The position numbers and the translations under genes were made by a program. The notes beneath the pieces were generated by a model that saw only the letters and a program-made list of their open reading frames with translations, made no database searches and was not told where the DNA came from. A DNA stretch of 64,000 nt from Streptomyces sp. NBC_00654 (GTDB lineage: Bacteria > Actinomycetota > Actinomycetes > Streptomycetales > Streptomycetaceae). Shown here piece after piece: positions 17,237 to 25,403 of the stretch (its first letter is position 1; each line of letters opens with the position of its first letter). Where the stretch lies: contig NZ_JAPEOB010000002.1 of the NCBI RefSeq assembly GCF_026341775.1, forward strand, positions 124,001 to 188,000, given 5' to 3'.

Positions 17237-17803
17237 TCAGCGCCTCGTCTCGTACCTGGTCAGGACCACGCCGCCGGGAAACGTCCGCGTCTCCACCAGA
17301 TTCAGGTTCACCCAGCTGTCCAGCGCGGTGAAGAACGGCGTGCCGCCGCCCACCAGGACCGCATGGGCGGCGATCAAGTACTCGTCGATCAGCCCGGCGC
17401 GCATGGCCGCCCCGGCGAGCGTTGCGCCGCCGATGTTCATTGGGCCGCCGTCCTCGGCCTTGAGCCGGGTGATCTCGGCGATCGCGTCGCCGGTGACCAG
17501 GCGGGTGTTCCAGTCGACCTTGTCGATCGTCGAGGAGAACACCACCTTCGGCGTGTCCCGCCAGTTCCGCGCGAACTCGATCTCCGCCGGGGTGGCGTTG
17601 GGCTGCTGATCGCCGGTCGGCCAGTAGGAGCTCATCGTCTCCCACAGCTTGCGCCCATACAGCGACAGGCCGCTCGCCCGCTCGTGGTCGAGCCACCACT
17701 GGAACAGCTCGTCGCTCGGCGGTCCGCTCCAGCCGATATCGTCGCCGGCCGCGGCGATGTAGCCGTCCAGGGTCAGGTTCATGCCGTAGATCAGTTTCCG
17801 CAT
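17237..17803 (-). CDS. Dihydrofolate reductase family protein (RibD C-terminal domain type)
   Basis: 188 residues, ATG 17803: MRKLIYGMNLTLDGYIAAAG, then WWLDHERASGLSLYGRKLWE, PKVVFSSTIDKVDWNTRLV, GGPMNIGGATLAGAAMRAGL, IDEYLIAAHAVLVGGGTPFF and a final VVLTRYETR. This is the full NADPH-binding alpha/beta fold of the YyaP/YwjB-like reductases (S-x-D-G-Y start, GG-x-x-L loop, GGG-T-P-F-F). The substrate is unknown; family members are stand-alone reductases rather than true DHFR. No operon partner. Confidence 0.9.
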   Translation of the reverse strand: MRKLIYGMNLTLDGYIAAAGDDIGWSGPPSDELFQWWLDHERASGLSLYGRKLWETMSSYWPTGDQQPNATPAEIEFARNWRDTPKVVFSSTIDKVDWNTRLVTGDAIAEITRLKAEDGGPMNIGGATLAGAAMRAGLIDEYLIAAHAVLVGGGTPFFTALDSWVNLNLVETRTFPGGVVLTRYETRR

Positions 17804-18230
17804 GGCTCAGCCTTCTGTTCGTGGGTGTCCGGCATATGGACCAGTGCGGCGCGGAAAACTCATCGGTGCGCGATCTGGGCTCGCCGGTAGCCCTCGTGCT
17901 CGGTTCTCAGCGTGGTGTACTCGGCCGACTCGTACAAGCCTCCTGATCTCGCCCTCGCCCTCGCCCTCGCCCTCGCGAGGAAATGCCGTGGATTGAAACT
18001 GATCATGGTGACAAGGCCGTGAGACAGCCAAGAACGCCCAGGTCACGGAAGATCACCATGTCACGAGCGGCGAGACCTACAGTCGGGAAGCGGGCCGGAA
18101 GCGCCGGAAGGGAGAGCCGGCCCCAGGGGCCGGGCGCGCCGGGCCGCTGCCCGTACTACTGATCCTCACGCCGCACCCGGCCGCCCGCACCCGCTCAGTC
18201 CGGGTGCCGATGCGCCTGTCACCCGACGGA
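17804..18230. other. Noncoding with hexanucleotide repeat and inverted repeat
   Basis: Holds a CTCGCC tract (17948-17976) and an inverted pair CATGGTGA/TCACCATG (18004-18011 and 18053-18060), which may be the end of a lost insertion sequence. No gene is seen. Confidence 0.4.
17948..17976. repeat. CTCGCC hexanucleotide repeat
   Basis: Nearly five tandem copies of CTCGCC. It is one of three hexanucleotide tracts in the window (also 1530-1556 and 30521-30580). Confidence 0.85.
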
Positions 18231-18579
18231 TTACGGCATTCCGAGGGCGGCGTCTGGCCGGCAGTGGGTACAGGCCCGGATCCCCTCCGCGAGCGCCCCA
18301 AGTGCCTGGTCCCGGCTGATGACCTTCAGCCGCTCCCCCCGCCGCGTAGCAGCCGCTGACGTGGATCCCCATCGCGGGTGCACCGACACCGATGCCGTGC
18401 TCCATCACCCAGTCGGGTGTGGGCGGGCGCACCCGTTCGCCCAGGAGCTGTTCCTTCTCGCGCTGCTCGGCGGCCGCGATGGCTTCATCGATCCGGACGA
18501 CCCACACGGCGTGCCATGTCCGCAGCATGTACAGCCGCAGCAGGTCGGCCGGGAGATCGGAGATGCGGTCGTCAGACAT
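18231..18579 (-). pseudogene. DUF6233-family protein with a frameshift in a G-run
   Basis: ATG 18579: MSDDRISDLPADLLRLYMLR, then VVRIDEAIAAAEQREKEQ, PPTPDWVMEHGIGVGAPAMG and HVSGCYAAG. At the GGGGGG run near 18340-18346 one extra G breaks the frame. The family tail, LKVISRDQALGALAEGIRAC plus THCRPDAALGMP, follows in the next frame and ends at TAA 18231-18233. Family members are short Streptomyces proteins of unknown role. The start is 5 bases after the stop of the gene at 18584-18904, so they form a pair. Confidence 0.75.
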
Positions 18580-18583
18580 GCGG

Positions 18584-18904
18584 CTACGCCGTCTTCTCCA
18601 CGGCCGGCGGTTCATGGGCATGCTTGAGTGCGGTACGGGATTCCGCGCGGTCGGGCCCACTCAGCGTCTCCCAGTACGGGTGCGTCATCACGGCGGTACT
18701 CAGCTCCAGCACACGGTTCCGGTACTCGGCGAGCCGGGCGGCCTCGTCCTCGATGTAGCCGGGAGTGGCTTCTTTCGAGGGCGACCCGTCCATCGGCTCG
18801 TCCGACCGCGGCAGCGTGCGGCCGCACTCCTCGCACTCGTCACGGATCCGGAGAAGAGCGAGCTGGGCGTCGCGAAGGTTCGGGGGAAAGTCGTACTGAG
18901 ACAC
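18584..18904 (-). CDS. Hypothetical protein upstream of DUF6233
   Basis: 106 residues from a GTG at 18904 (VSQYDFPPNLRDAQLALLRI). A CEECGRTLP knuckle lies near residue 25, followed by helices: ATPGYIEDEAARLAEYRNRV and LELSTAVMTHPYWETLSGPD. The pattern is like other small proteins paired with DUF6233 genes. The role is unknown; a zinc or DNA contact by the CxxC is only a guess. It is cotranscribed with the next gene (5-base gap). Confidence 0.65.
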   Translation of the reverse strand: MSQYDFPPNLRDAQLALLRIRDECEECGRTLPRSDEPMDGSPSKEATPGYIEDEAARLAEYRNRVLELSTAVMTHPYWETLSGPDRAESRTALKHAHEPPAVEKTA

Positions 18905-18949
18905 ACGCCAGGACCGTGTCCTATGTGGTGAGGCATCGCTGACCTCGGC

Positions 18950-19450
18950 ATGGGGCGGGGTACGTGGAGTTGGATGGTTCCGGACGGGTTGTGGGAGATC
19001 GCGGAGCCACTGATCCCACGTTCCCGGGTGCTGCCGCAAGGTGGTGGGACGCAGGACACGTCGGATGAGACGCTGTTCGCCGCGATCATCTACGTCCAGG
19101 CCAGCGGGTGCGCCTGGCGGGCCCTGCCACCCTGCTTCAGGATATCGAAGTCGACCGCTCACCGCCGGTTCCTGATCCGGTCCAGGGCCGGGGTCCGGGG
19201 CCGGCTGCACGAGGAGATCCCGCACCGCCTCGACGATGCCGGCCCGCTCGATCTCTCACGCGCTGTCCTCGACCGCTGTCCTCGACTCCGCCCATGTCCG
19301 CGCGAGAAAGAGGGCGAACTCGCAGGTCCGAACCCCGTGGACCGGGGCAAACCGGGTTCCAGGATGCACGTCCCGTCGGACGCGAACGGACTGCCCTTCC
19401 TCGTCCGCCTGCTCAGCACCGGCGTACGCGTCACTCGGCGGGACAAGAGA
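18950..19450 (+). pseudogene. Truncated IS5-family transposase
   Basis: Starting near 18972: MVPDGLWEIAEPLIPRSRVL, PQGGGTQDTSDETLFAAIIY, CAWRALPPCFRISKSTAHRR and DDAGPLDLSRAVLD with the first aspartate. The frame breaks at a 13-bp tandem duplication (CTGTCCTCGACCG, 19262-19287). Another frame then shows SAHVRARK and, in pieces, the segment before the second aspartate. Nothing of the last 130 residues is left. Confidence 0.8.
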
Positions 19451-19606
19451 AGGGTGACGGCGCAAAGATCCCATGGAGGTACGAGATTTGACCCTTCACG
19501 TGGTCTCCACACATACTGAGTCCAGTGCAATATCACATTGCAACTGCATCCTGAGTGCGTCAGTGATGCCTATGAACGACACCTCTGAACAGAGAGAACT
19601 TCCCTC

Positions 19607-20056
19607 ATGTCTCGTATCGCTCTGCTCTCCACCGCGGCCATGGGCCTGGCCTTATTCGGCGCGGCCCCGGCCACCGCCGAACACGCCCCCACCACCACTG
19701 CCACCACCGTGACGTGCGGTCCGTCCGCCCTCCGGGTGGGCTTGTTGACCAAGGTGTGCGCCGAAGTCACTGGCAACAGCGTGCAGCTGCGCGGCCAGAT
19801 AAGCCTGGCGGGCCCGCCCAGCCCGGGCTCCACGCTCCCGGTCAAGGACCTGACCACGACCCTCACCGGCAACGTCGTCGGCGGCACCTCCCTCGGCCAC
19901 CTGGTGCAGCCGGTCCGTTTCCAAGCCGCGACCACCCAGGTCCGTGGCGTCGGCGGCACCGTCCCCTGCGGCTCGACCGTCCACGCCGAGTTCACCTCAT
20001 CCGCTCTCGGCTATCCCTCCAGCCCGGTGACCCTGGACGTTCCGGTTACCTGCTGA
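19607..20056 (+). CDS. Secreted protein with signal peptide
   Basis: 149 residues. MSRIALLSTAAMGLALFGAA ending PATAEHA is a signal peptide with cleavage after about residue 24. The mature part is Thr/Val-rich and probably all-beta: TTVTCGPSALRVGLLTKVCA, EVTGNSVQLRGQISLAGPPS, GGTSLGHLVQPVRFQAATTQ, with four cysteines including the terminal one (VPVTC). The ATG at 19607 follows AGAGAGAAC. I recall similar secreted Streptomyces proteins without function. A unit beginning after the low-GC leader (19500-19600). Confidence 0.75.
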   Translation: MSRIALLSTAAMGLALFGAAPATAEHAPTTTATTVTCGPSALRVGLLTKVCAEVTGNSVQLRGQISLAGPPSPGSTLPVKDLTTTLTGNVVGGTSLGHLVQPVRFQAATTQVRGVGGTVPCGSTVHAEFTSSALGYPSSPVTLDVPVTC

Positions 20057-20089
20057 CGAACGTCCGACACAATGAGCAGGCTGCGCGGC

Positions 20090-20345
20090 CCGGACGCGGA
20101 GCCTGCCAGGGCGGCGAGCCGGTCTTGCGGGTCCGGCACCCTGGCGGCGCCCCGCCTGCCGGTGGTGATGAACTGGCGGCCGATGTGCTCGGTGCAGGCG
20201 GACGGGATGGCCTCGGCCAGCTCTTTATGGACGTCGGTCCCGGTGACGTCCATGGCGCTCTGCATCTCAGCGACGGCGCCTTCGTCTTTGCCGTACCCGG
20301 CGATGTACGGCCCGTAGCGGTAGGCACCGTGGCGCCACACCAGCC
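20090..20345 (-). pseudogene. Possible C-terminal fragment of a phage-type DNA cytosine methyltransferase
   Basis: Reading leftward: HGAYRYGPYIAGYGKDEGAV, AEMQSAMDVTGTDVHKELAE and AIPSACTEHIGRQFI. The pattern ELAEAIPxAxTExIGxQ resembles the end of actinophage DNA cytosine methyltransferases (AIPPAYTEHIG). No upstream catalytic domain is present. The match is short and remembered, so it stays tentative. Confidence 0.35.
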
Positions 20346-20472
20346 CCTGACCTCCGGGTCTGACCGTCGAACCGGACCGACGATGGATCTACTGCGGCGC
20401 AAGCTTCCGGATCGATGACACACCCTCGCTGTAGGCAGCGTCGCTTCTCCGCTCGACGCCCGCGAACGCGGT

Positions 20473-20513
20473 GGCGGCGGCCCCACCAGCAGAGGTGGGG
20501 CCGCCGCCTTTTT
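20473..20513 (+). terminator. Rho-independent terminator
   Basis: A perfect 15-bp stem (20473-20487 with 20494-20508), loop AGCAGA, then TTTTT. It is oriented for plus-strand transcription. No intact plus-strand gene lies directly before it, so it probably outlived its gene. Confidence 0.85.
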
Positions 20514-20651
20514 CAGCGGCAGCGGGAACCCCTCAGCGCAGGCGGGGCAGTCAACTGGCAGATGCGGCCTGACGTTCTCTGTGCTTAGAGGAGCTAACAG
20601 TAAGAGCTGGGGAAGCCATGTCCGCTTCCTTGGTGGGTTGTTGGACGGAGC

Positions 20652-20860
20652 ATGGGGAAGGGCAATGGTCCGCCGTGGGCGGTGTCGGCCAATCTTTGGG
20701 CACGTATCGAGCCGCTGCTGCTGGTCAGGCGGCGCCGGTCGAGCAATCCGGGGCGGCTGCCTCTGAACAACCGTGGCTCTCTGCAGGGCATCCTGTTCGT
20801 GCTGCACACAGAGATCCACCAGTCCCGGCAGGCGGCTTGCCCGTCGGCTGTTTGGGAGCG
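20652..20860 (+). pseudogene. N-terminal fragment of an IS5-type transposase
   Basis: VSANLWARIEPLLLVRRRRS, PGRLPLNNRGSLQGILFVLH and TEIHQ correspond to the opening of IS5-type transposases (LWxRIEPLLP, R-x-x-x-x-G-I-L-F-V-L-x-T-G-I). The frame then becomes noise. No DDE residues are left. Confidence 0.6.
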
Positions 20861-21089
20861 GCTGACCGCTCGGCAGATGCTGCTGCCCGCCGCCTCTGCT
20901 CGTCCTTCCGCCCTGCCAGCTGTTCCGTGTCGGGCATCGGGGGGCTCCGTGCACCAACTGTTGGGCATCGTGCGGTGCCCGGCATCCTCAACACAGCCAC
21001 GCACTGGGTGCCGCCTGCCGGGACAGGGCGCGCGTCCGGTGTGCGGCCGCATTGCCGATGTGGCTCTGCTGGGATCGGGGGCGGCCAAA

Positions 21090-21690
21090 CTGCCGCGCTG
21101 ACAAAACTCCTGGAGCACTTGGACCTTGTGGAGGCCGCGAAGAAGCCCGCGTCGGCCTACTCCGGAGGCATGAAGCGCCGCCTCGACCTCGCGATGACGC
21201 CGGTCGCCAGCCCGCGGATCATCTTCCTCGACGAACCGACCACCGGCCTCGACCCGCGCCGCCACAACGTGTGGGGCATCATCCGCGGCCTCGTCTCCGA
21301 CGGCGTCACCGTCTTCCTCACCACCCAGTACCTGGACGAGCCGGACGAACTCGCCGACCGCATCGCCGTGTTGAACGACGGCGGAATCGCCGCCAACGGC
21401 ACCGCCGAGGAGCTCAAACGGCTCATCCCAGGGCGGGCATATCCGGCTCCGCTTCACCGACCCGGTCGCCTACCAGCCCGCCGCTGACGCCCTGCGCGAA
21501 ATCACCCGGGACAACAAGCCACTGTCGCTGTCCATCCCCAGCGACGGCAGTCAACGCGAACTGCGCTCCACTCTTGACCGGCTCGACTCCGCCGGCATCG
21601 AGGCGGACGAACTGACCGTCCACACCCCCGACCTCGACGACGTCTTCTTCGCCTTGACCGGCCCAGCCAACGCCCCCCAACCAGCCCATG
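21090..21690 (+). pseudogene. ABC exporter ATPase fragment (DrrA-like)
   Basis: The Walker A half is missing. From about 21105: LTKLLEHLDLVEAAKKPASA, YSGGMKRRLDLAM (signature motif), IIFLDEPTTGLDPRRH (Walker B and D-loop), VTVFLTTQYLDEPDELADRI (H-loop normally TTHYLxE). After one frameshift near 21435: PVAYQPAADALREI and AGIEADELTVHTPDLDDVFF, the C-terminal region of DrrA/CcmA-like drug-export ATPases. The gene is inactive. Confidence 0.75.
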
Positions 21691-21729
21691 GATTCTGTCC
21701 GATGTGCTCCTCTCCCCGTCCGCGACTCG

Positions 21730-21990
21730 AACATGATGCTGCGCCGCACCCTCCTGCACGCATGGCGCTACCCGTCCGGGACCCTGAACCTGCTGCTGAC
21801 GCCGATCATGATGCTGCTGCTCTTCGTCATCATCTTCGGCGACGTGGTGAGCGCCGGCATCGGTGGCCGCGGCGCGGACCGCTCCGCAGCCTCCTCCTCG
21901 GCACCGAAATCGGCAACAACGCCGGGATCGCGATCGCCTGGTGCGTCGGCCTCACCGTGCTCGGCTACCACTGGTCGACGGCGCAGTTCA
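21730..21990 (+). pseudogene. ABC-2 type permease fragment, partner of the ATPase
   Basis: An N-terminal piece (MMLRRTLLHAWRYPSGTLNL, LLTPIMMLLLFVIIFGDVVS) is followed after a deletion and frame change by a C-terminal piece (LLLGTEIGNNAGIAIAWCVG, LTVLGYHWSTAQFSL). An intact DrrB-like permease has about 250 residues and six membrane spans; here only the first and last spans are left. Confidence 0.65.
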
Positions 21991-22170
21991 GCCTCGGTTC
22001 GAAGTGGCCGAGACGCCCGCGCTGACCGCCTCCGCTCGGCAGACCCCGCAGTGCTGGGCACCAGCCTGCGGCGGGCACCGGGCGGCTCCCTGGTAGTCGA
22101 GAGCTGCGGCCGCTCGGGCACGGGCACGGCGGGAAGGGAGTCGACGCCAGCCGCTGAGCAGAACAAGAGC

Positions 22171-22752
22171 TCAGTTGTCGGGGGCCAGCTTCCGGTTGGT
22201 GCCGGAGCGGCCGATGTCCAGGTCGAGAAGCGCGGCCAGGTTTGTGCCACTGTTCCAGAAGCCGAGCAGGTCGACGTCGACGAGGACCAGACCGTGGCGG
22301 GCGGCAAAGGCCCGGGCCTGCTTGGTGAACTTGCACGAGGCGACGAACAGCGGAACGTCCGCTCCGTGTTCGCTGCGCGCGGTGCCGTTGAACTTCTGAA
22401 GGTCCGGGCTACCGACGGTACGGTGCTTCGCGTATCGCTTGCACTGCACCACGACTTTCCGACCGTCCGGCAGCCGGCCGATCACGTCGGCACCCAGATC
22501 GTTCGCGCCGCCTACGCGGCGAACCTCGGTACAGCTGTCCCGGCGACACAGGTCCGCGACGTATTCCTCGAACTCGCGGTCCCCCAGAGACCAGATCGCC
22601 TCCATCGAGCGCAGCGCCTGGAGCCGCGCCTGCTCCGCGAGCCGGATCTTCTCGGCTTCGGCCTCGCGGCGCCCGGCACGCACCAGGGCCACCGTCACAC
22701 CCCCTGCGACCAGAACCGCTAAGGCCACCAACAGCACCGTTCCCGTTCCCAT
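22171..22752 (-). CDS. Membrane-anchored Mrr-type restriction endonuclease domain protein
   Basis: 193 residues, ATG 22752 with GGGAGGGGATC upstream. One N-terminal membrane span (VLLVALAVLVAGGVTVALV) and a charged linker lead into the nuclease domain: MEAIWSLGDREFEEYVADLC, VRRVGGANDLGADVIGRLPD (catalytic D) and GRKVVVQCKRYAKH (QxK). Then DVPLFVASCKFTKQARAFAA. This is the D-(Q/E)xK core of Mrr-like nucleases, used in modified-DNA restriction or repair. No methylase or other restriction partner is adjacent. The remaining intact frame suggests it is kept by selection. Confidence 0.87.
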   Translation of the reverse strand: MGTGTVLLVALAVLVAGGVTVALVRAGRREAEAEKIRLAEQARLQALRSMEAIWSLGDREFEEYVADLCRRDSCTEVRRVGGANDLGADVIGRLPDGRKVVVQCKRYAKHRTVGSPDLQKFNGTARSEHGADVPLFVASCKFTKQARAFAARHGLVLVDVDLLGFWNSGTNLAALLDLDIGRSGTNRKLAPDN

Positions 22753-23004
22753 GCTCCGATCCCCTCCCTTGATCCGGCTGTCCGTGCGCTCTACGGCTCC
22801 CCAACCGGGTACGGATCCATCCAGGCACAGAGGCCGGACTCTCACCGATTCCGGCCTCTGCAGCGAGAACGGGCGAGCCCTTCGGCGTAAAGCCGAGCGA
22901 GTCGTCAATGGGGTCGCGCACGGACTCCGCACGTTGGACAGCTGAAGGCCGGTTACGACGACGCGGAGCCCGGGTGGCTGGCCGGCGCGAGGGGGGTGGA
23001 GACG

Positions 23005-23042
23005 GCCACAGGCCCGGCCTGGGTGGTGGCCGGGCCTGTGGC
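23005..23042. terminator. Perfect 15-bp hairpin
   Basis: GCCACAGGCCCGGCC (23005-23019) pairs with 23028-23042 around an 8-base loop. It is placed just after the leftward coding fragment that stops at 23057. Confidence 0.75.
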
Positions 23043-23056
23043 GGGGTGGTGCGGGG

Positions 23057-23270
23057 CTACTGGGTCTGGATGGCGCCGCGGTCGATGAGTCCCTGGATGC
23101 AGGGCGGCCAGTCCCGCTCCAGGCTGGTGGTGATGGCGGCGTGGACGTCGGCCCGGATCTGCGGGGTGACGTGTTCGACGTCGCCGTTGCCGTAGCCGTA
23201 GTACAGACGCAGGCCTTCGCGGCTCGCGTCGCACACGAGCACCGCATCGCCCAGTTGGGGAAGCTGGGCA
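23057..23270 (-). pseudogene. C-terminal fragment of an unknown protein
   Basis: Reading leftward: DAVLVCDASREGLRLYYGYG, NGDVEHVTPQIRADVHAAIT and SLERDWPPCIQGLIDRGAI, with a clean stop and a terminator after it. The N-terminus is lost at about 23270, where a helicase-type fragment on the other strand begins. The family is unknown. Confidence 0.45.
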
Positions 23271-23660
23271 TGGAGTGGCCGCACTACGACGTCGCGTGGG
23301 AAATGGCCTGGCCGCCGTACGCGGATGGGCCGAGACGAACGGACACCTGCTCGCCCCCTTGGACGCCACCCACCAGGGCTACAAGGTGGGCGTCTGGCTG
23401 AAGAAGCCGCGGGCCGCCGCCCGCAAGACCGCTGAGAACGAGCAACGGCGTGCCGAGGGCCTGCCGGTTCGGTCGTCGGCCGGGGCCATGACCGCCGAGA
23501 GCAGCTGGAGGACATCGCCGCGTCCTGGTGCCCGGCCCGTGGAGTGGCAGTGCGCCTTCCTCCTCGTCCCGCTTCACCTGGAGGAGATTGGCAGCGAACT
23601 GCCCACAAAACCTGGCGACGTCGTGCACCAGGCGAGGAACTCGTGCAGTAGGTGCGCTCG
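23250..23660 (+). pseudogene. Fragment with helicase-associated (HA) repeats
   Basis: Across three frames: LGMEWPHYDVAWEM, then NGLAAVRGWAETNGHLLAPL, DATHQGYKVGVWLKKPRAAA and NEQRRAEGLPVRSSAGAMTA, then WCPA and VEWQCAFLLV. The W...A..Y...HG.L..P......G..LG.WL..QR pattern is the HA repeat that trails Streptomyces DEAD-box helicases linked to phage or plasmid regions. The helicase core is absent. At least two frameshifts. Confidence 0.65.
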
Positions 23661-23769
23661 GTCCGGCTCGGCTGGGACGGATGGAGAACTGTCCGCGATC
23701 AGGGTGCGATGGTCGCAACCGCTGTCGTCATCACCGCGGCCGCCGCCCTTGTGCAGCCTGGAACGGATA

Positions 23770-23804
23770 GTGGGGCCGGACAGGGTGATCCTGTCCGGCC
23801 CCAC
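23770..23804. terminator. Perfect 15-bp hairpin
   Basis: GTGGGGCCGGACAGG (23770-23784) pairs with 23790-23804 around the 5-base loop GTGAT. It lies in debris between the HA-repeat fragment and the next hypothetical gene. A short T run is absent. Confidence 0.7.
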
Positions 23805-24032
23805 TGTCGTCGCCGGTCAGTCGTGCGTCTCCTGTACGAAGTCGGGCCGCTGCCGGGCGCGGCGCCGACGGCGCGTCGTCCTGGCGAGCGGCTCTTCAAC
23901 GCTCGGTCGGCACTGTATCGGACGTCCAGAACGTGACCGGGATGTTGGTCCAACCGGGACGCGAGCGCCGGCGCCCGTACGCGATCCGGACTGGATCGCC
24001 CACCGCACCCGAACCGACAAGGGCGGCACAGC

Positions 24033-24292
24033 GTGAGCACCGAGCAGCACGACGCTGATGCGTACGGCCAGGAGCCGGCCCGCATCAGCCGGCACCAGCA
24101 CGAGGCCCCGAGCGCGCGGTCCATGGCCTTCCAGGCCCTGGCCGCTGTCGGGATCGCGAACGAGCAGGCGGACGAGATCGTGTCGAAGCCGGAGGCCGGG
24201 GCGGTAGTCGGCGCCCACACTGGATCTCCGAGAGCGGCGCCCCGCACGGGTCCGAGCAACGCTTCGAGGAGGCCTGTTCGCCGGTGTCCTGA
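24033..24292 (+). pseudogene. Hypothetical protein with one frameshift
   Basis: GTG 24033: VSTEQHDADAYGQEPARISR, HQHEAPSARSMAFQALAAVG, IANEQADEIVSKPEAGAVVG, AHT. The frame then slips near 24222, and the coding-like tail WISESGAPHGSEQRFEEA continues in the next frame to a TGA at 24290-24292. About 86 residues in the restored form. Helical, no known domain. Confidence 0.5.
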
Positions 24293-24330
24293 CTGTCACC
24301 GTCTGGCGCGACGTGTCCGAGAGGCCCGGG

Positions 24331-25347
24331 TCAGTGGTCGGAACCATGGCCGAGGTGCGGTTCGCACAGGGCCGTGCCGAGCGGGCTCAGCCGATAGCGG
24401 ACGTGACGTCCATGGCGGGTGCGCTCCAGAAGGTGAGCCGCGCGCAGGACGGACAGATGCTGGCTGACGGCGGCGGGGGTGACGCCGAGACGGTGGGCGA
24501 GTTCCGTGGTGGAGGCAGGCTCGGTCAGCATGGTGAGCAGACGCGCGCGTGGCGCGCCCAGGAGTCGTTGCAACGTTCGGGCAGCCGGTGGTGCGGGGCG
24601 TTCGGCGAGGGTTGCCAGTCCCCGCGCGCCGTAGACGATATGGGGCGGAGCCTGTGAGCTGAGCATGGTGGAGACGCCGTCCGCGAAGCAGCTGGGGGTC
24701 AGCAGCAGGCGGCGTCCGTCGATGGGAATCTCGGTCGCAAGCGAGGGCCAGGGACCGTCGCGTTCAATGCTGAGCATGTTCTCGGCCCAGGACAGCCGGC
24801 CGCTGATACCGGTGAACAGGGCGTTCGCGCCGCCTTCGGCCAGTACGCGGGCGCGGTGGCCGATGTCGGCCTCGAGTACCGCCCTCGCTCTCGGCCACCA
24901 GACGGGCCGCAGGCACGAGGTCCAGTACTCCTCCAGTGCGTCAGCGATGTCGAGGAGCAGGCGTTCCGGGTCGTCCCAGGCGCCGGTCAGCCTGGCCGGG
25001 ACCGTTTCGCCCAGCGGGAGGAACGTCTGTTCCAGGCCCACTCGCACGACGGCCGGGTCGGTGGCGCGTAGCTCGGCGAACTCCCGGCGGACGTCAGGTG
25101 CCGAGGTGGGTGGCCGGGGCGTGAGGAAGTCGGGGACCCAGTACCTGCGACGGGCCACCAGCGAGGTGAGCAGTACGTGATCGAGGTGCTCGAAGGCCGG
25201 GCGGAGGGCGGCGAAGGTCTCGCGCAGAGCAGGGAAGCGCCACGCGTGCCCGGTCCACATCCGCAGGCTGAGCACGGTCTCCTGCAACGGAGAGTAGGCG
25301 AACGAGGTCGCGGCGAGGTCGGCCACATCGAGGCGGAATCGAATCAT
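24331..25347 (-). CDS. ArsR-type regulator divergent from an MFS transporter
   Basis: 338 residues. I prefer ATG 25347 (MIRFRLDVADLAATSFAYSP) over an upstream in-frame start at 25377. The first about 240 residues form the same DUF5937-like sensor part as in the regulator at 2441-3499 (ETVLSLRMWTGHAWRFPALR). The C-terminal winged helix is RLLTMLTEPASTTELAHRLG, VTPAAVSQHLSVLRAAHLLE and RTRHGRHVRYRLSPLGTAL, a near-consensus ArsR recognition helix. It is transcribed away from the MFS gene at 25404 across about 56 bp, so it probably represses that exporter and itself. The inducer is unknown. Confidence 0.9.
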   Translation of the reverse strand: MIRFRLDVADLAATSFAYSPLQETVLSLRMWTGHAWRFPALRETFAALRPAFEHLDHVLLTSLVARRRYWVPDFLTPRPPTSAPDVRREFAELRATDPAVVRVGLEQTFLPLGETVPARLTGAWDDPERLLLDIADALEEYWTSCLRPVWWPRARAVLEADIGHRARVLAEGGANALFTGISGRLSWAENMLSIERDGPWPSLATEIPIDGRRLLLTPSCFADGVSTMLSSQAPPHIVYGARGLATLAERPAPPAARTLQRLLGAPRARLLTMLTEPASTTELAHRLGVTPAAVSQHLSVLRAAHLLERTRHGRHVRYRLSPLGTALCEPHLGHGSDH

Positions 25348-25403
25348 TAAGCGCCAGGGTAAAACCATTCCGCCCACTCCAGGCCGAAGCTGTGCTGAGG
25401 GAC

